The notes below the pieces were generated by a model. It saw only the letters and a program-made list of their open reading frames with translations, had not been told where the DNA came from and did not search any database. Below, in pieces: positions 47,228 to 58,238 of a stretch of 64,000 bases of DNA. The number at the start of each line of letters is the position of its first letter. Positions within the stretch are counted from its first letter, which is position 1. This DNA is from Heterobasidion occidentale (Eukaryota; Basidiomycota; Agaricomycetes; Russulales; Bondarzewiaceae): positions 2,232,001-2,296,000 of the forward strand of contig JBCAQO010000003.1 in the NCBI GenBank assembly GCA_039111635.1, written 5' to 3'. Both the position numbers and the translations under genes were made by a program.

Positions 47228-47484
47228 GTTCTCACTCGTTCTGGTTCGATCTCGCAATATCGGGTTTTCACTGGGGTTCAATCCCGGCTCAGTATGGATT
47301 AATTTTTGCAGTCGTCTATTGACGACAATTATCTAATCACTTCCATATATGGTGCATCTGGACAGATATGTCCAGACACTGGCCAGAAGTCATGGTGTCT
47401 GTCTAATCGGGGACTCACTAGGGGCATCTGGGGGCTCTGGAGCGTCTGTCCAGCTCTGTACAGACGCTTCCCAGTTTGCTGATG
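47228..47484 (-). repeat. right inverted block of the candidate TIR element
   Basis: Read on the minus strand from 47,484 it gives CATCAGCAAAC, AGCCCCCAGATGCCCCTAG, TGGCCAGTGTCTGGACA, then at 47,275-47,228 a 48-bp block nearly identical to 24,784-24,831. Confidence 0.6.
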
Positions 47485-47494
47485 CTACAGGGCT

Positions 47495-48580
47495 CCGTTT
47501 CGAGCGACGGTCGGCAGCTCGCGATCATATAGAATCAAACTATACCTTACGAGCTAGCGATCACTTGGCTATCAGGGTTCCTATGTTTTATCTTGGAGAT
47601 AGCTCGCTGACAGTAGTGCATAATACAGGTTCCCCAGAACTCCACCAAGCGACATATGCAGAGCTCATACACTTTAGGCAATCTTCCAAAAAAGTACACC
47701 CTTCACACTACTGCTGACCTGTGCAGATTAATAGACTCACCTGTTCAACCAGATCACCATTTCTGCAACAACCGTATCCCGTTTCCGGGTAGTACTCATA
47801 TCAGAGTCGAGGCAATCCTGTCAGGATATGTTGAGCTTGCGCTGCGGGCATCTTTACGCAACCTGTCCATTATATCCGAAATGTTCGGGACCGGCTCCGC
47901 GCTCGCCATCCTTCAAGTCATCTCATCCAACTTTTAGGTCGAGACTCGAGACAAGAGAATCAGTGTCCTTGATATTCTTGAGGTAAAAAGTGATATTCTC
48001 CTTCCTTTCACGACGGACCTGTTGCTCTCCAAGTCTGTCTGCTAGTATTGGGTTTCTTACTCGGCTCTTTGGAGTTCCGAGCACGTTATTTGATATGCTC
48101 ACCGTCTTCAGTCGCGCGGAGCCTTTCTTCAGCATCGAGTCCACATACCGCGCAAGCCTGCAGGCCGCATATAGATTAGTCCAGTGCCGCAGGGGCCATA
48201 TACCCGCTCGCGGAGTCCACCATAAAGATGGCCATGTTCTGCGCCGCATCCGGGTTGGTGTCCATGCGGAGTTTCTTTATAAACGCGATGCAGGGGCAAG
48301 TTGGCCGCGACATGGAAAAAAAAACGATGCGTTCTTTGGGTGTCAGTGCGGCATCCTCGAGACATCTGATGACTCGCTCGATTGTGTACATGTTCAGAGG
48401 TGAGTACTGGTGAGTGTCAAGAAACACGCGTGGTATATCTCCTAGATGGGATTTTTTTAAAAGCCGTATAAAGAGTGGCCGCACAGATGGGCAGGAGACA
48501 TTCAAGAATGACGCCAAGGTCATAAGGGTCACTTGTCCATAGTTATGACTCTCGAAAATTTGTCGGGCCACGGGAATAGT
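47495..48580 (+). pseudogene. CYP505-type relic, second half (FAD/NADPH reductase)
   Basis: In order, the relic reads SAARDHIESN and LRASDHLAI (about 47,510-47,570), ILSGYVELALRASLRNLSII (about 47,814), DKRISVLDILEVKSDILLPF (about 47,953), AEPFFSIESTYRASLQA (about 48,118), ESTIKMAMFCAASGLVSMR (about 48,210-48,270; NADPH site MFCAGSGLAPMR in the intact gene) and TDGQETFKNDAK near 48,495. It is followed by a remnant of the last exon. Frames shift between blocks. The strand and order continue the relic at 22,600-24,235. At least one intron of the intact gene (between HI and EFK) is absent here. Confidence 0.82.
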
Positions 48581-49227
48581 TGTTCGAATCTCGAGTGCGA
48601 GGTACGCCATACGTTGCGATGACGCTCTGGTGTTTTATATATGTCTATTGTGTGTCCATGTTATGCATCATTGTTCATAAGCATATGCAAAGCCTTGCAA
48701 TCGTTTGGTTGACCAAGGATCGGGTATGGGTGCTGCTCGATTGGCTCTACCGGTCTCGACGGGCGCCGTTGCTGATGCTGACACCTACGCTCACCCACGG
48801 TTCCTCGGCGTTGACACCGAGGTTGATGCTGGCGGTTTGTATCTTGTCTGCACAAGTATGCGGGTGATCGCATCGCTTGGCAGATTTGAGTTTTTCGGTC
48901 CGTACGCCACGTATAGCCGGCAGTAGCCGACCGGAGGTAGCTGCACCGGACGTCGCGGAGAAGGAAAAAGCCCCAGTCGACAAGATTGTCGGTGCGTCTG
49001 CCGAGTGTCTTCTGTTGGCACGTTGGCGCCGCTTGAGGTCAGCACTGGACACTCGTTTGCCTCGCATGTTCCTCGCGACTGTCCGGTACATGGCATATGC
49101 GAATCTAAGGCGCCCAGACCTCACTGCGGTTATCTGCCGTCTTCGTGCAACTGACTTGACAGGCAGTCTGAGCCGAGATATTTAAGGACATCACTAGTTG
49201 GTGCTCCGACTTCATCCAGAGCACACC
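48581..49227. other. upstream region of the intact CYP505 gene
   Basis: This is 647 bp with no supported plus-strand gene. ATATTTAAGG at about 49,178, some 50 bp before the ATG, could serve as a TATA-like element. A minus-strand open frame crosses most of it (see findings). Confidence 0.5.
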
Positions 49228-52200
49228 ATGACGACCCCGATACCCCAGCCGCCTGCAATCCCGTTTTTAGGAAACCTCACGACTATTGAGAAGGAAGTTC
49301 CCTTGCGCTCCTTCGAACTGCTGGCAAAGCAGTATGGCGATATCTATCGATTGAACGTTCTCGGTGAGAACCATACTATCGATATCCTGGTTCTTGCCCA
49401 TCATAAGAGTTCACTCTGTTTCAGGAAGAGAGATCGTGGTCGTGACCAGCTATAAGCTCGTTAACGAGGTTTCAGATGAGAAGAGGTTCCACAAATCTAT
49501 TTCCGCCCCCCTTCGTGAAGTGCGAAATCTAGTGGGAGACGGGTTATTCACTGTGCGTATCATTTCGACACATCGCAGTTTCCAAATTGACGACAGACGA
49601 TAAGGCATTCCAAGGAGAGCCCAACTGGGCCATTGCTCGTACGCATTCATTCTTATATCCTTCTATAAACCCTTGCGATTTATATTCTAGATCGCCTGCT
49701 TATGCCTGCATTTGGAGCGGCTTCCATTCGGGGCATGCACGACGATATGGTGGACATCGCATCGCAGTTGTTGCTGAAATGGGAGAGGTCAGTCTTCTTC
49801 TGATAGAGAAGAGTGTGCATCTCATCTATCTTTGGCAGATTTGGTCCGAATCAATCAATCGACCCCGCGGAAGATTTCACGCGTCTAGCTTTGGATACCA
49901 TCTGCCTCACTTCCATGTCGTATCGGTACGCTCACTATCATGCCTCCATGACATTGATTCTGATGTGACTTGCAAGCTTGAACTCCTTTTACACGGCGAG
50001 TAGTATTCTTCGGCCCTTTGATACGACTCCTCTCATCATTTCTACATCATTGGCCCTTGGCGTACACAGGATGATGTTCCAAGCTTCGCTAAATCCATGT
50101 TCAGCTTCCTCAAGGAATCGAACATGCGTGCCAATCGCCCTTCGTTGATCCAGGCGATTATGTCAGGTACCAACGCGAAGTACCAAGAGGACATTGACGC
50201 TATGACAGGGCTTGCGGACCAAAGTAAACCATTTACGCTCCTTCTTGAAACGATAAATGCTAAAATCGGCATGTTCGTAGTTGTGGCGGAGCGCAAGGCG
50301 AATCCGATAGACAAGAATGATCTATTAAATAAAATGTTGCTTGGTAGGGATGCCAAAACGGGCGAAGGGCTGTCGGACAAAGCCATCACAAATAACGTGA
50401 GTCGAGTGCTGGTCTGCTGTGCTGAAAAACTTGAACATTTTTATCTAGTTGTTAACCTTCCTCATCGCTGGTGAGATTCTTAGCATTCTTTTCATCCTCA
50501 TTACTTTCCTAATCATCTTTTCTAGGGCACGAGACAACCTCGGGTCTGTTTGCTAAAGCTCAACTAAGAAAGAATCACACTGAAAGCATACTCAGGAACC
50601 CTCACGTTCATCTGTTACTACTTACTCAAAAACCCCGAATGTATGCGAAAGCTCCGCGAAGAGGTGGACGACGTGTTGGGCGATCAGCCCGTCCAACTGG
50701 GCGATCTCAGCAAATTGCCGTACCTCGTTGGTGAGCAGCTATTGCTTCCGCACAATATTTTGTCACGCTGACAATGGCGGACGTCACTGGACCAATACAT
50801 CGCCGTTATTGTCTTTGCAGCCGTTATGCGTGAGACATTGCGCCTTGTGCCGCCCGCAACGATCCGCACCATGACACCGAACGAAGATACGACACTGGGT
50901 GACGGAGCGTACGCCGTCAAAGCGGGTGTCAGTATCGCTATCCACACTGCATGGGCACAGAAGGACCCTGCGGTATGGGGAGACGATGGGGATGATTTCA
51001 GGCCTGAAAGGAACCTTGATGGGAAGTTTGAGGCTCTTCCGGTCAGGAACTTTTCGATCCGCTTTGCCTACGAAGATCTCATACGTTTTCTTCACCAGCC
51101 AAATGCCTGGCAACCGTTCGGTTTCGGTATGCGCGCCTGTATCGTGGGTCTTTCTCTTTGCATTTTGTAATACAGTTCTTCAATACTGTGGGGCTGATTG
51201 ACATTACCTTAGGGCCGTGCCTTCGCTTGGCAAGAGATACTTATCCTCATGGCGAGCATCGTCCAGAAGTTCGATCTCGTCATGGATGACCCTTCCTATG
51301 ATTTGCGACTGAAGCAAGCGCTCACCATCAAACCAGATGGGTTCTATATCCGCGCAATTCCCCGCGCCGGGAAACATGCCTTGGTCGCTCCACGCTCGTC
51401 TACTTTGTTGTCGCATGGTACCACTGTTCCAAAGCCTGTGTCGGTCTTCAGCGATGGCGCGCAGAAGCAGCCATTGTATGTGTTATACGGGTCAAATACG
51501 GGTACCGCAGAGTCATTCGCGCAAAGGATCGCCAGCGAAGCCCCTACGCATGGTATTTGGACATACTGTCACTCATCTGTCAACTAATCTAACGAGTGAG
51601 TTCAGGTTTCAAGGCTACTTTGGGCACCCTTGACTCGGCCACTGGGCACATCCCTACCGATGGTCCCGTTATAATAGTAACTGCATCTTTCGAGGGTATA
51701 TCTATAATTCAATCTAGTCTACAGGGATACGTACTCATTCCTCACAGGGCAACCTGCGGACAATGCTGCTCACTTCGTGGAATGGCTCACAAGCACCGAA
51801 GGCAACGGGCTTGCTAACGTTAAGTTCGGCATCTTCGGTTGCGGCAACTCAGACTGGGTGCAGACGTACCAGCGCATCCCGACGCTTGTCGACGACCTCT
51901 TCGAGAAGCGTGGCGGACACCGTTTGATTGAGCGCGGCGTCGGCGATGCGGGCGCTGGTGACTTCTTCGAGGCTTTCGATGAATGGGAGGCCGGGCTATG
52001 GCCAATTCTGGCGAGCGAGTACCAAACAACGCAATCAAAGTCTGTTGCAGGACTGCAGATCAAGACCATCGATGAAGGTACTGCCCGCGCCACGGCTCTG
52101 CGTCAGCCAGATGCTGCACTCGGCACTGTCGTTGAGAATAGATTGTTGACTTCTGCCGCTGCTCCTGCTAAGCGGCATATAGGTAAATACAATTGCGCTC

Positions 52201-53533
52201 CCATATTTTTCTTCTGTTGACGATGACCCCTCTAGAATTCAAGTTGCCTGAGGGTGCAACGTACGGAGCGGGCGACTACTTGGCCATGTAAGTGGAAATT
52301 CTCTATCTGAGCTTCAAATGGTAATAAATATATGTCATGCAGCTTGCCAATCAATCCCATACGTGACGTTCGTCGTGCAATCGCTCGGTTTGGTCTTTCC
52401 GCAGAGCAGGAGGTCAGTGTTGTCTACACCTGCATCGATGTGTACTGACCGGCCCTGCCCAGATTGTCATCACATCTGCAGGACCCACGCCTCTTCCAGT
52501 CGATAAGCCAACGAGCATCTTTACTATTCTCTCTGGATATGTCGAGCTGTCGCAGCCTGCTACCTCGCGTGACCTCCGTGTCCTCACTGGAGCTACGGCG
52601 TCGGAACCGACCTTAACTAAGCTCAAGGAACTCACCTCCAGCTACCAAACCAAAGTGCTTGAGAAGCGGCTCAGCATCCTAGACATCCTGGAAGCCCATC
52701 CTGATATCGAGCTACCTTTCAGCACCTTCTTGCACATCTTGCCATCCATGCGCATTCGGCAGTACTCTATCTCCTCCTCGCCGCTTTGGCACCCAGACCG
52801 CGTAACACTGACGATCAGCGTCCTCGACGCGCCCGCGATGTCTGGCCGAACGGAGCCGTTCTTGGGAGTCGCCTCCACGTACTTGGCGGACCTCAAGCCT
52901 GGAGACCGAGTGCAATTGAGCGTGCGCGCGTCGGCTGCTGCGTTCCACCCTCCCGCAGACCCGACAGTCCCTATGGTTATGTTCTGCGCAGGCTCGGGTC
53001 TGGCTCCTATGCGCGGATTCATTCAAGAGCGAGCGGCCCAGAAACAGTCTGGTCGCGATGTCGGCTCCATCTTGCTGTTCTTCGGGTGCCGAAACCCGAG
53101 CGATGATTACTTGTATTCTGACTCAGATCTCGCAGAGTGGGTGAAACTCGGCGTTGTGGACGTGCGTCCTGCGTTCTCGAGGGCGTCGGACCAGTCACTT
53201 GGCTGCAAGTACATCCAAGAGTGAGCATCTGCAACATGTCTGATCTTTTTAAGCTGGTTGTTCATGATTTTTTACAGCCGGATTTGGCATGATCGCGCAG
53301 ATATCTCCGAAGCCTTCAAGAAGGACTCCAAGGTATGTGTAGGACATACGCCAGCTTCGCTCTCTGAACTCACTTTGTTGCAGTTCTTTACTTGTGGTTC
53401 TGGGAAAATCGCGGTTGCGGTCAAAGAGAAACTCATAGAGATCATCAAAGATGGAGGAAAGACGGCGGAGGAAGCAGTGGAGACATTCGAGAGAATTTCC
53501 AAGGGTAGATATGCTACTGATATATTCGAGTAA
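49228..53533 (+). CDS. self-sufficient P450-reductase fusion, CYP505 family (P450foxy type)
   Basis: These fusions hydroxylate fatty acids at sub-terminal carbons using their own reductase (family knowledge). The start is MTTPIPQPPAIPFLGNLTTI. The P450 part has LNKMLLGRDAKTGEGL, the I-helix AGHETTSG, the K-helix ExxR in RETLRL, and the heme loop FGFGMRACIGR with its Cys. After IPRAGKH comes the FMN domain (YGSNTGTAESFA, ASFEG, FGCGNSDW), then FAD/NADPH parts (RQYSISSSPL, MFCAGSGLAPMRGF, FFGCRNPSDDYLY, FTCGSGK). It ends RYATDIFE. About 19 introns join in phase. One, 49,996-50,069, requires a GC donor (gcgagt). Its decayed paralogue lies just upstream, split by transposons. Confidence 0.93.
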
Positions 53534-53716
53534 ACGCCCTTAGAGCGCGTGTGGAAGTCCAGATGTTTTCTTGTCCGAACCGACGTTATGTTTTGACCCA
53601 TAATATACCTCTCGATCGCGTCGCGTCCAGATACATGATTCTCCTTTCCCGTCACGTGTAGAAGCGTCTACGTCTGTCTACGTCTGTCTTCTCGAAACAA
53701 GACTCCGAAGCCTCTC

Positions 53717-55400
53717 ATGCAGACAATCGGTATGGCCATTTTGGAGGAATCACCAGAATCCACGTCAAGCGATCAACAATCTCTTCTCCAAACGCTTCGC
53801 ATCCCTGCTGAATATGCCCGGTTCGAGGCACTTGGTGATAACGAGATATATGACCGGCTAAATCAATGGAAAACGAATGCTCTGTCGGCGCTCTCTACTC
53901 TCCGCGAACAATTGAAGCTTAAGAATGTTCTTGGTACGGAGCAGCAGGCTGACATCGCTTTCAACACTGCTTCATTTACGGGAGAAGTTGGGGAATGGTC
54001 TACAGAGCAGATGCATGACATCTCAGTCGGTGAGTTCTCCCTTCCCTTTCAAAATTAAATGACTCGAGCTTTTGAAACCGCACAGATATTCTAGAGCTTC
54101 TCGGAGAACCTGACATCCATGTATTAGAGCGAACACTGAATCACCACATCAAATCCCTCTTTCGTGCAAACCCCCATCCTTCCCTGAATGCTAGTACAGG
54201 CCGTAAAATATCACGACAAGCTGGTGGCCCTATGGCTGCCCAGGATATATATGAGGATCAGCTATGGAAACGAAGTCCAGGAGTTGGAAATGCTTTATCA
54301 TGGTGTGTGCAGCACATTCAGGTATGTATCATTCCGCAATATAACTCTCTCCGCCGCGCCTGATCTCCCTTTGTTGACGGTGATGAGGTAGATTGAGATG
54401 CATGAACGACTTTGGGGTCTGGTCGTGCCGCCCATCATGGTCCTGCTCGACGATTACGAGGTCAAATACAAGATCGAGGGCATACATGTCGTCGAAGCAT
54501 TACTTGAAAACGCGCCCCCAGATCTTCTCAAACGCACAGGTATCTCTGAACTACTGTTCTCTGTAAGTGCCGTTCTCTCGCTTTACAACAAAATCGCAAT
54601 CTGACCTAACGCTAGTCTTTGCACCGTGCACTGACGTTCTTACATTCTCCTTATACTCCGACCCTTTTGCGCTCAGCTGTGCCCGTCGTCGTAAACCTTG
54701 TGCAACGTACCAATTCTGGACCTGCGGAACGTTTTTCTCGATTATGTTCTCTGCTTGGGGACGGCATCATAGGCAGCGTGTGGATGTACGGTTACCGCGA
54801 TCCAGACGCTATTGAAGCAAGTGTAGAAGTCTTACCGATCATCATACGAGCACTAGACATCGGGTCGGTGAGATATCTCAAAGTGAGTGGCTTTCTCCCG
54901 CAAGCCAACTGAAGCGGCCGGAGAATCGCTGACCACAGGAGGTCATAGGCGCTGATACCACAACTAACACACCCATTGCATCCGAACCCCGGCAAACCGC
55001 CCGAACTGTCCTTGCAAATGACGTCCCTCCGAGTACTGATATTTGTTATTCAAACATGTGCACCGAGGATGCACAGATGGAAAGGGACCATCCTTGAGGC
55101 GAGCGCCAAATGTTGGGTTGCAAACGCAGAGTTAGGGCTGCATGGGAAAGGTATATCTATTCCGCGGAGAACATGCATCTCAGACAACTCAATTGTTCAC
55201 ATTGTCACCACAGATGTCGTGGATTTGAACAAAACCCTTCGGAAAGTGTGTGCAGAGCTTGCGAAGGCATGTCCATCCGTTGTCAAAGTAAGCCAGCTTC
55301 TCTCGTTACCGATCTTGAGGGCTAACCCGATTCTTAGGACTACCAGACACTTATGACAATGGACCCACAAATGTTCAAAGGCCTCGTCGCCGACCTCTGA
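53717..55400 (+). CDS. TTI2: TTI2-like subunit of the TTT (T-complex stability) complex
   Basis: TTI2, with TEL2 and TTI1, helps PIKK kinases such as TOR and ATM mature (family knowledge). The start is MQTIGMAILEESPESTSS. The family core VVPPIMVLLDDYEVKYKIEG, VVEALLENAPPDLLKRTG and ELLFS, split from SLHRALTFLHS by an intron, is clear. It is followed by helical repeats (VEVLPIIIRALD, LQMTSLRVLIFVIQTCAPRM). The end FKGLVADL is read to the TGA at 55,398-55,400. About seven introns, all in phase by eye. Assignment rests on the core block. Confidence 0.85.
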
Positions 55401-55976
55401 AACCTCGCTTTACAGAAAACTGCATTGCCTTTCCCATACATCCGCAGTTGCCTTATGAGCAATGGCCGAGTCCTACTTTTGACCTTCAAGCCTTGTCTGG
55501 CATACGCTTAGATTGACGGCCTTTATGGGACGTGTCCTCTACTTCTGATAATCATATCTTGTCTGTACAGAAAGGCTGATATCTATTGGCGCAGAAGATA
55601 CGGTTCCGTATGTTTGTTGGGTTTTGTTGTTATCAAGGGTAGTAGCATCGTTGTACGTTCTCTGACCATGAGGTGCATATATACGGCCAACGATGTGTTA
55701 CAATATACTGCAACCAAGCCTTGATTCACATAAGCGCTCCAGAGTGCGATATTTGTGTCAAATCTGACATGATTCGAAACTGTCACACTCGGGAATCACA
55801 GTTTGCCACAAGACCATCTTGACCTGCCCTTAATTCATCTAGCATTGCTAGGTACTGCTGCGCCACTAACGCCGTTGACTTACTCTCCTCAGTGATCACT
55901 TGGATCACTTGGACAACTTTACCCAAGTTGAAATCTCTCCATTCAAATTGTATTGTCCGGGAGCAGATGGGAATAG
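55401..55976. other. intergenic, TTI2 to the leucine-rich gene
   Basis: 576 bp without a supported gene. It should hold the TTI2 3' end and the next promoter. Confidence 0.5.
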
Positions 55977-57956
55977 ATGGGTCAACGTCACCAAGTATTC
56001 GTTGTGGCACAAGTCATACCCAAAGGCACGCCTGCTAACTCTCCCAGTCAAGGATATCAATGTATAGTGGCGCTGCATCACCAATGGTGTTACGGGCGCC
56101 TGCCATTGCTTGCTACTCGTCGCTTTCTAACACTCCTGAGAGTTCCTGAAAATGCGGAGATCGTTCGTTGGGAGCTTGACGAAATTCGAGCCGATTGGGA
56201 GTCACTAGACGACAATGAGAATCCGTGTCCATATATCGCATCTTTACTCGTGTCGTGCTGGTCGGCATCTTTGGAGCCGCAGAAAACCTATGCCACTGGG
56301 ACGAGCTGCCACTTGTTGTCACCATTCATGGGTAGTGGGGATGGAGGTGAGATAGTGCAATCTATTACCGGATATCAGATTGCTCATCGTGTTGTAGACA
56401 ACAACGACGGGATCACTGTCATCGACATTACAGATTGTCAATCTCCTGCTTACTGCTTTGTATCTGTGGGTTCCATGGAATCAAGGGTTCGCGTCCCTTC
56501 ATGGAAGCCGTTGACAGCCGAACGGTACTGCCGCGCGTACTATCCACGTCCTGATCCAGAAACTCTCGACCAGGATGATGAGGCTCGACGCCTTGAGGAG
56601 GATGTTGTTTCTATCATTGCATCGCTCGATAATGAGACTGTGCTTGATTACAGCGTGCTCGCGGATACCTGGCCTACGGAATATAGGGTGAAAGTATCGT
56701 CTACTTCTCCCGCACATGAAGCACCCGCACTTTTTCCTAGCCTTGTTGAGATGTCTGTCGAGCCTTCCATCGCTTCCATCATACAAGGCGGGGACACCTC
56801 ATTGATGCGGAGCATCATGGCGCAGCCTGACAAACGTCCGATTGTCAGGTCCAAACTCCAGGAGCTGTCCCCTTTCCCCGACGAGGCAATGCCCTTATTA
56901 CTCGACCTCCTCGAATTGGAGCTTGAACTGAATCCCAAGCTCCTTGATCTGACGTCTCTGTCTTTACAGACAGCCCAAATTCTCCGACTTCTCACTTCGT
57001 TTGAGTCCGTCGAAGTTCTCAATCTGTCTCACAACTACTTGGTCGACATCGAGACGGTCGAACAAATCCTTCTCAAGCCTTTAAGACGTATTGTTCTTCT
57101 TGGCTGCTCATCTTTCGACGACGAGGACGTAGCTTCGCTTCTTTTAGAGAACCCTGAACTCTTCAAGTCCCTTGACGCGTTCATTCATCCGTATTTCCTT
57201 TCACCACGCCCGGATGCTCCGAGCGTTTTTGCTATTGCTTCTATGGACATGAGCCGCACCCCATATTGGGTCTCTGTCCCGTACATCAGTCCTTCCCGTG
57301 TCGTCCAAACCTTGATCGACATAATCACAGCGCTGTTAGAAGACAATCTGATCCTGCGCCATAGTTTCGCGGTGGCAGCTGGTATCTCGGGCTGGCGCGG
57401 GGATGAAGAGTCCTGGGACAAACGGAGCGTTGTCACTGTCCCATCGGTTCGACATTGCCCCAAGGAAGGTTGGGCATTTTTCATTTCAGTCGACAAACTT
57501 GCCTCTACGATTTTCAACTCTGGGTGGGCTTTTGTTGACTTGTCAGAGTCTGCGACAGTCAGTTCCAATCTGGACGGTCCAAGCATTGTGGGACAGGACT
57601 CACAGCCTGCGGAGTCTACACAAGAATCAAAAAGCGCTCCTTCCTCTGCTTACACTGTGTATGGCTTGCGAGAGTTTCTGAAGAGTTTCTCGATCGGACG
57701 TGTTCCGGCCCCGGAGGATAATATTCAGCGCCTAGAGCAGTTGATGATTGATGCAGATGAAGTATTTAGAACTCAACAGGCGGAAGCGTTGAGGCCAACA
57801 CTGCCCCCACCGATGTTTGATATTCAACAGGCTCTTTTCCAACAACTGCAGGCGGTCTTAGGGCAGGCGCACAAAGACGGGATATTCAAACAGATGACGA
57901 GTGAGAATGTCGCTGGATTCATAAGGATGGATGATCCTCAAATTTCTCTCTTGTGA
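55977..57956 (+). CDS. single-exon leucine-rich protein, unknown function
   Basis: 659 residues without an intron, unusual among its neighbours. It starts MGQRHQVFVVAQVIP. A central part has irregular leucine-rich repeats (LLLDLLELELELNPKLLDL, then SLSLQTAQILRLLTSFESVE, then LNLSHNYLVDIETVEQILLK). Then come a tryptophan-containing region (WGYR-less; GWRGDEESWDK, GWAFFISVDK) and a C-terminal helical part (ALFQQLQAVLGQAHKDG). No signal peptide or membrane segment is seen. It resembles basidiomycete-specific conserved hypotheticals; I cannot name a function. Confidence 0.85.
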   Translation: MGQRHQVFVVAQVIPKGTPANSPSQGYQCIVALHHQWCYGRLPLLATRRFLTLLRVPENAEIVRWELDEIRADWESLDDNENPCPYIASLLVSCWSASLEPQKTYATGTSCHLLSPFMGSGDGGEIVQSITGYQIAHRVVDNNDGITVIDITDCQSPAYCFVSVGSMESRVRVPSWKPLTAERYCRAYYPRPDPETLDQDDEARRLEEDVVSIIASLDNETVLDYSVLADTWPTEYRVKVSSTSPAHEAPALFPSLVEMSVEPSIASIIQGGDTSLMRSIMAQPDKRPIVRSKLQELSPFPDEAMPLLLDLLELELELNPKLLDLTSLSLQTAQILRLLTSFESVEVLNLSHNYLVDIETVEQILLKPLRRIVLLGCSSFDDEDVASLLLENPELFKSLDAFIHPYFLSPRPDAPSVFAIASMDMSRTPYWVSVPYISPSRVVQTLIDIITALLEDNLILRHSFAVAAGISGWRGDEESWDKRSVVTVPSVRHCPKEGWAFFISVDKLASTIFNSGWAFVDLSESATVSSNLDGPSIVGQDSQPAESTQESKSAPSSAYTVYGLREFLKSFSIGRVPAPEDNIQRLEQLMIDADEVFRTQQAEALRPTLPPPMFDIQQALFQQLQAVLGQAHKDGIFKQMTSENVAGFIRMDDPQISLL

Positions 57957-58238
57957 TACTAGCGGGGATTCTAATGTACTAATGTAGAAGAAACATGTGC
58001 CACGAATAGTATACTGTAAGTTAGCTTTCACGGCGCAAAGATCGAAGAGTCCTTGATTTCGTGAGCATTGAAATTACTTGGGTCAACCTCTGTGAGTCAA
58101 GCAGAAGATTGTTCACCAGCCAGCCAGTGATTCGAATGTGTTGAAATCATTGCAGCTTATAGGGCTACTAAGCCTTGTATGGCGCCTGTTATCGAGATGG
58201 CGTTATTTGGCATTGTTTAGATCGACGCGTTGGTCACG

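Larger units (their letters stand above)
24259..47484. mobile_element. candidate TIR element splitting the CYP505 relic, filled with nested insertions
   Basis: The two relic halves are separated by a segment whose ends carry the same 11-mer in inverted orientation: CATCAGCAAAC at 24,259-24,269 and its reverse complement at 47,474-47,484. Each is followed inward by related sequence (AGCCCCAGATGC, TGGCCAG/TCTGGACA, then a nearly identical 48-bp block). Subtracting the LTR elements (20.2 kb) and the MITE (0.8 kb) leaves about 2.2 kb of original element, which would include the gene at 46,246-47,138. No clean target duplication is visible (TA near both ends, with one extra base on the right). The alternative is two separate repeat copies in opposite orientation. 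Confidence 0.5.

Noticed and set aside
47923..48249. Minus-strand frames at 47.9-48.6 kb as a firmly real gene
   Set aside because: The plus strand here aligns block by block with the CYP505 reductase, so the minus frames may be antisense by-products. Reported only as a finding.
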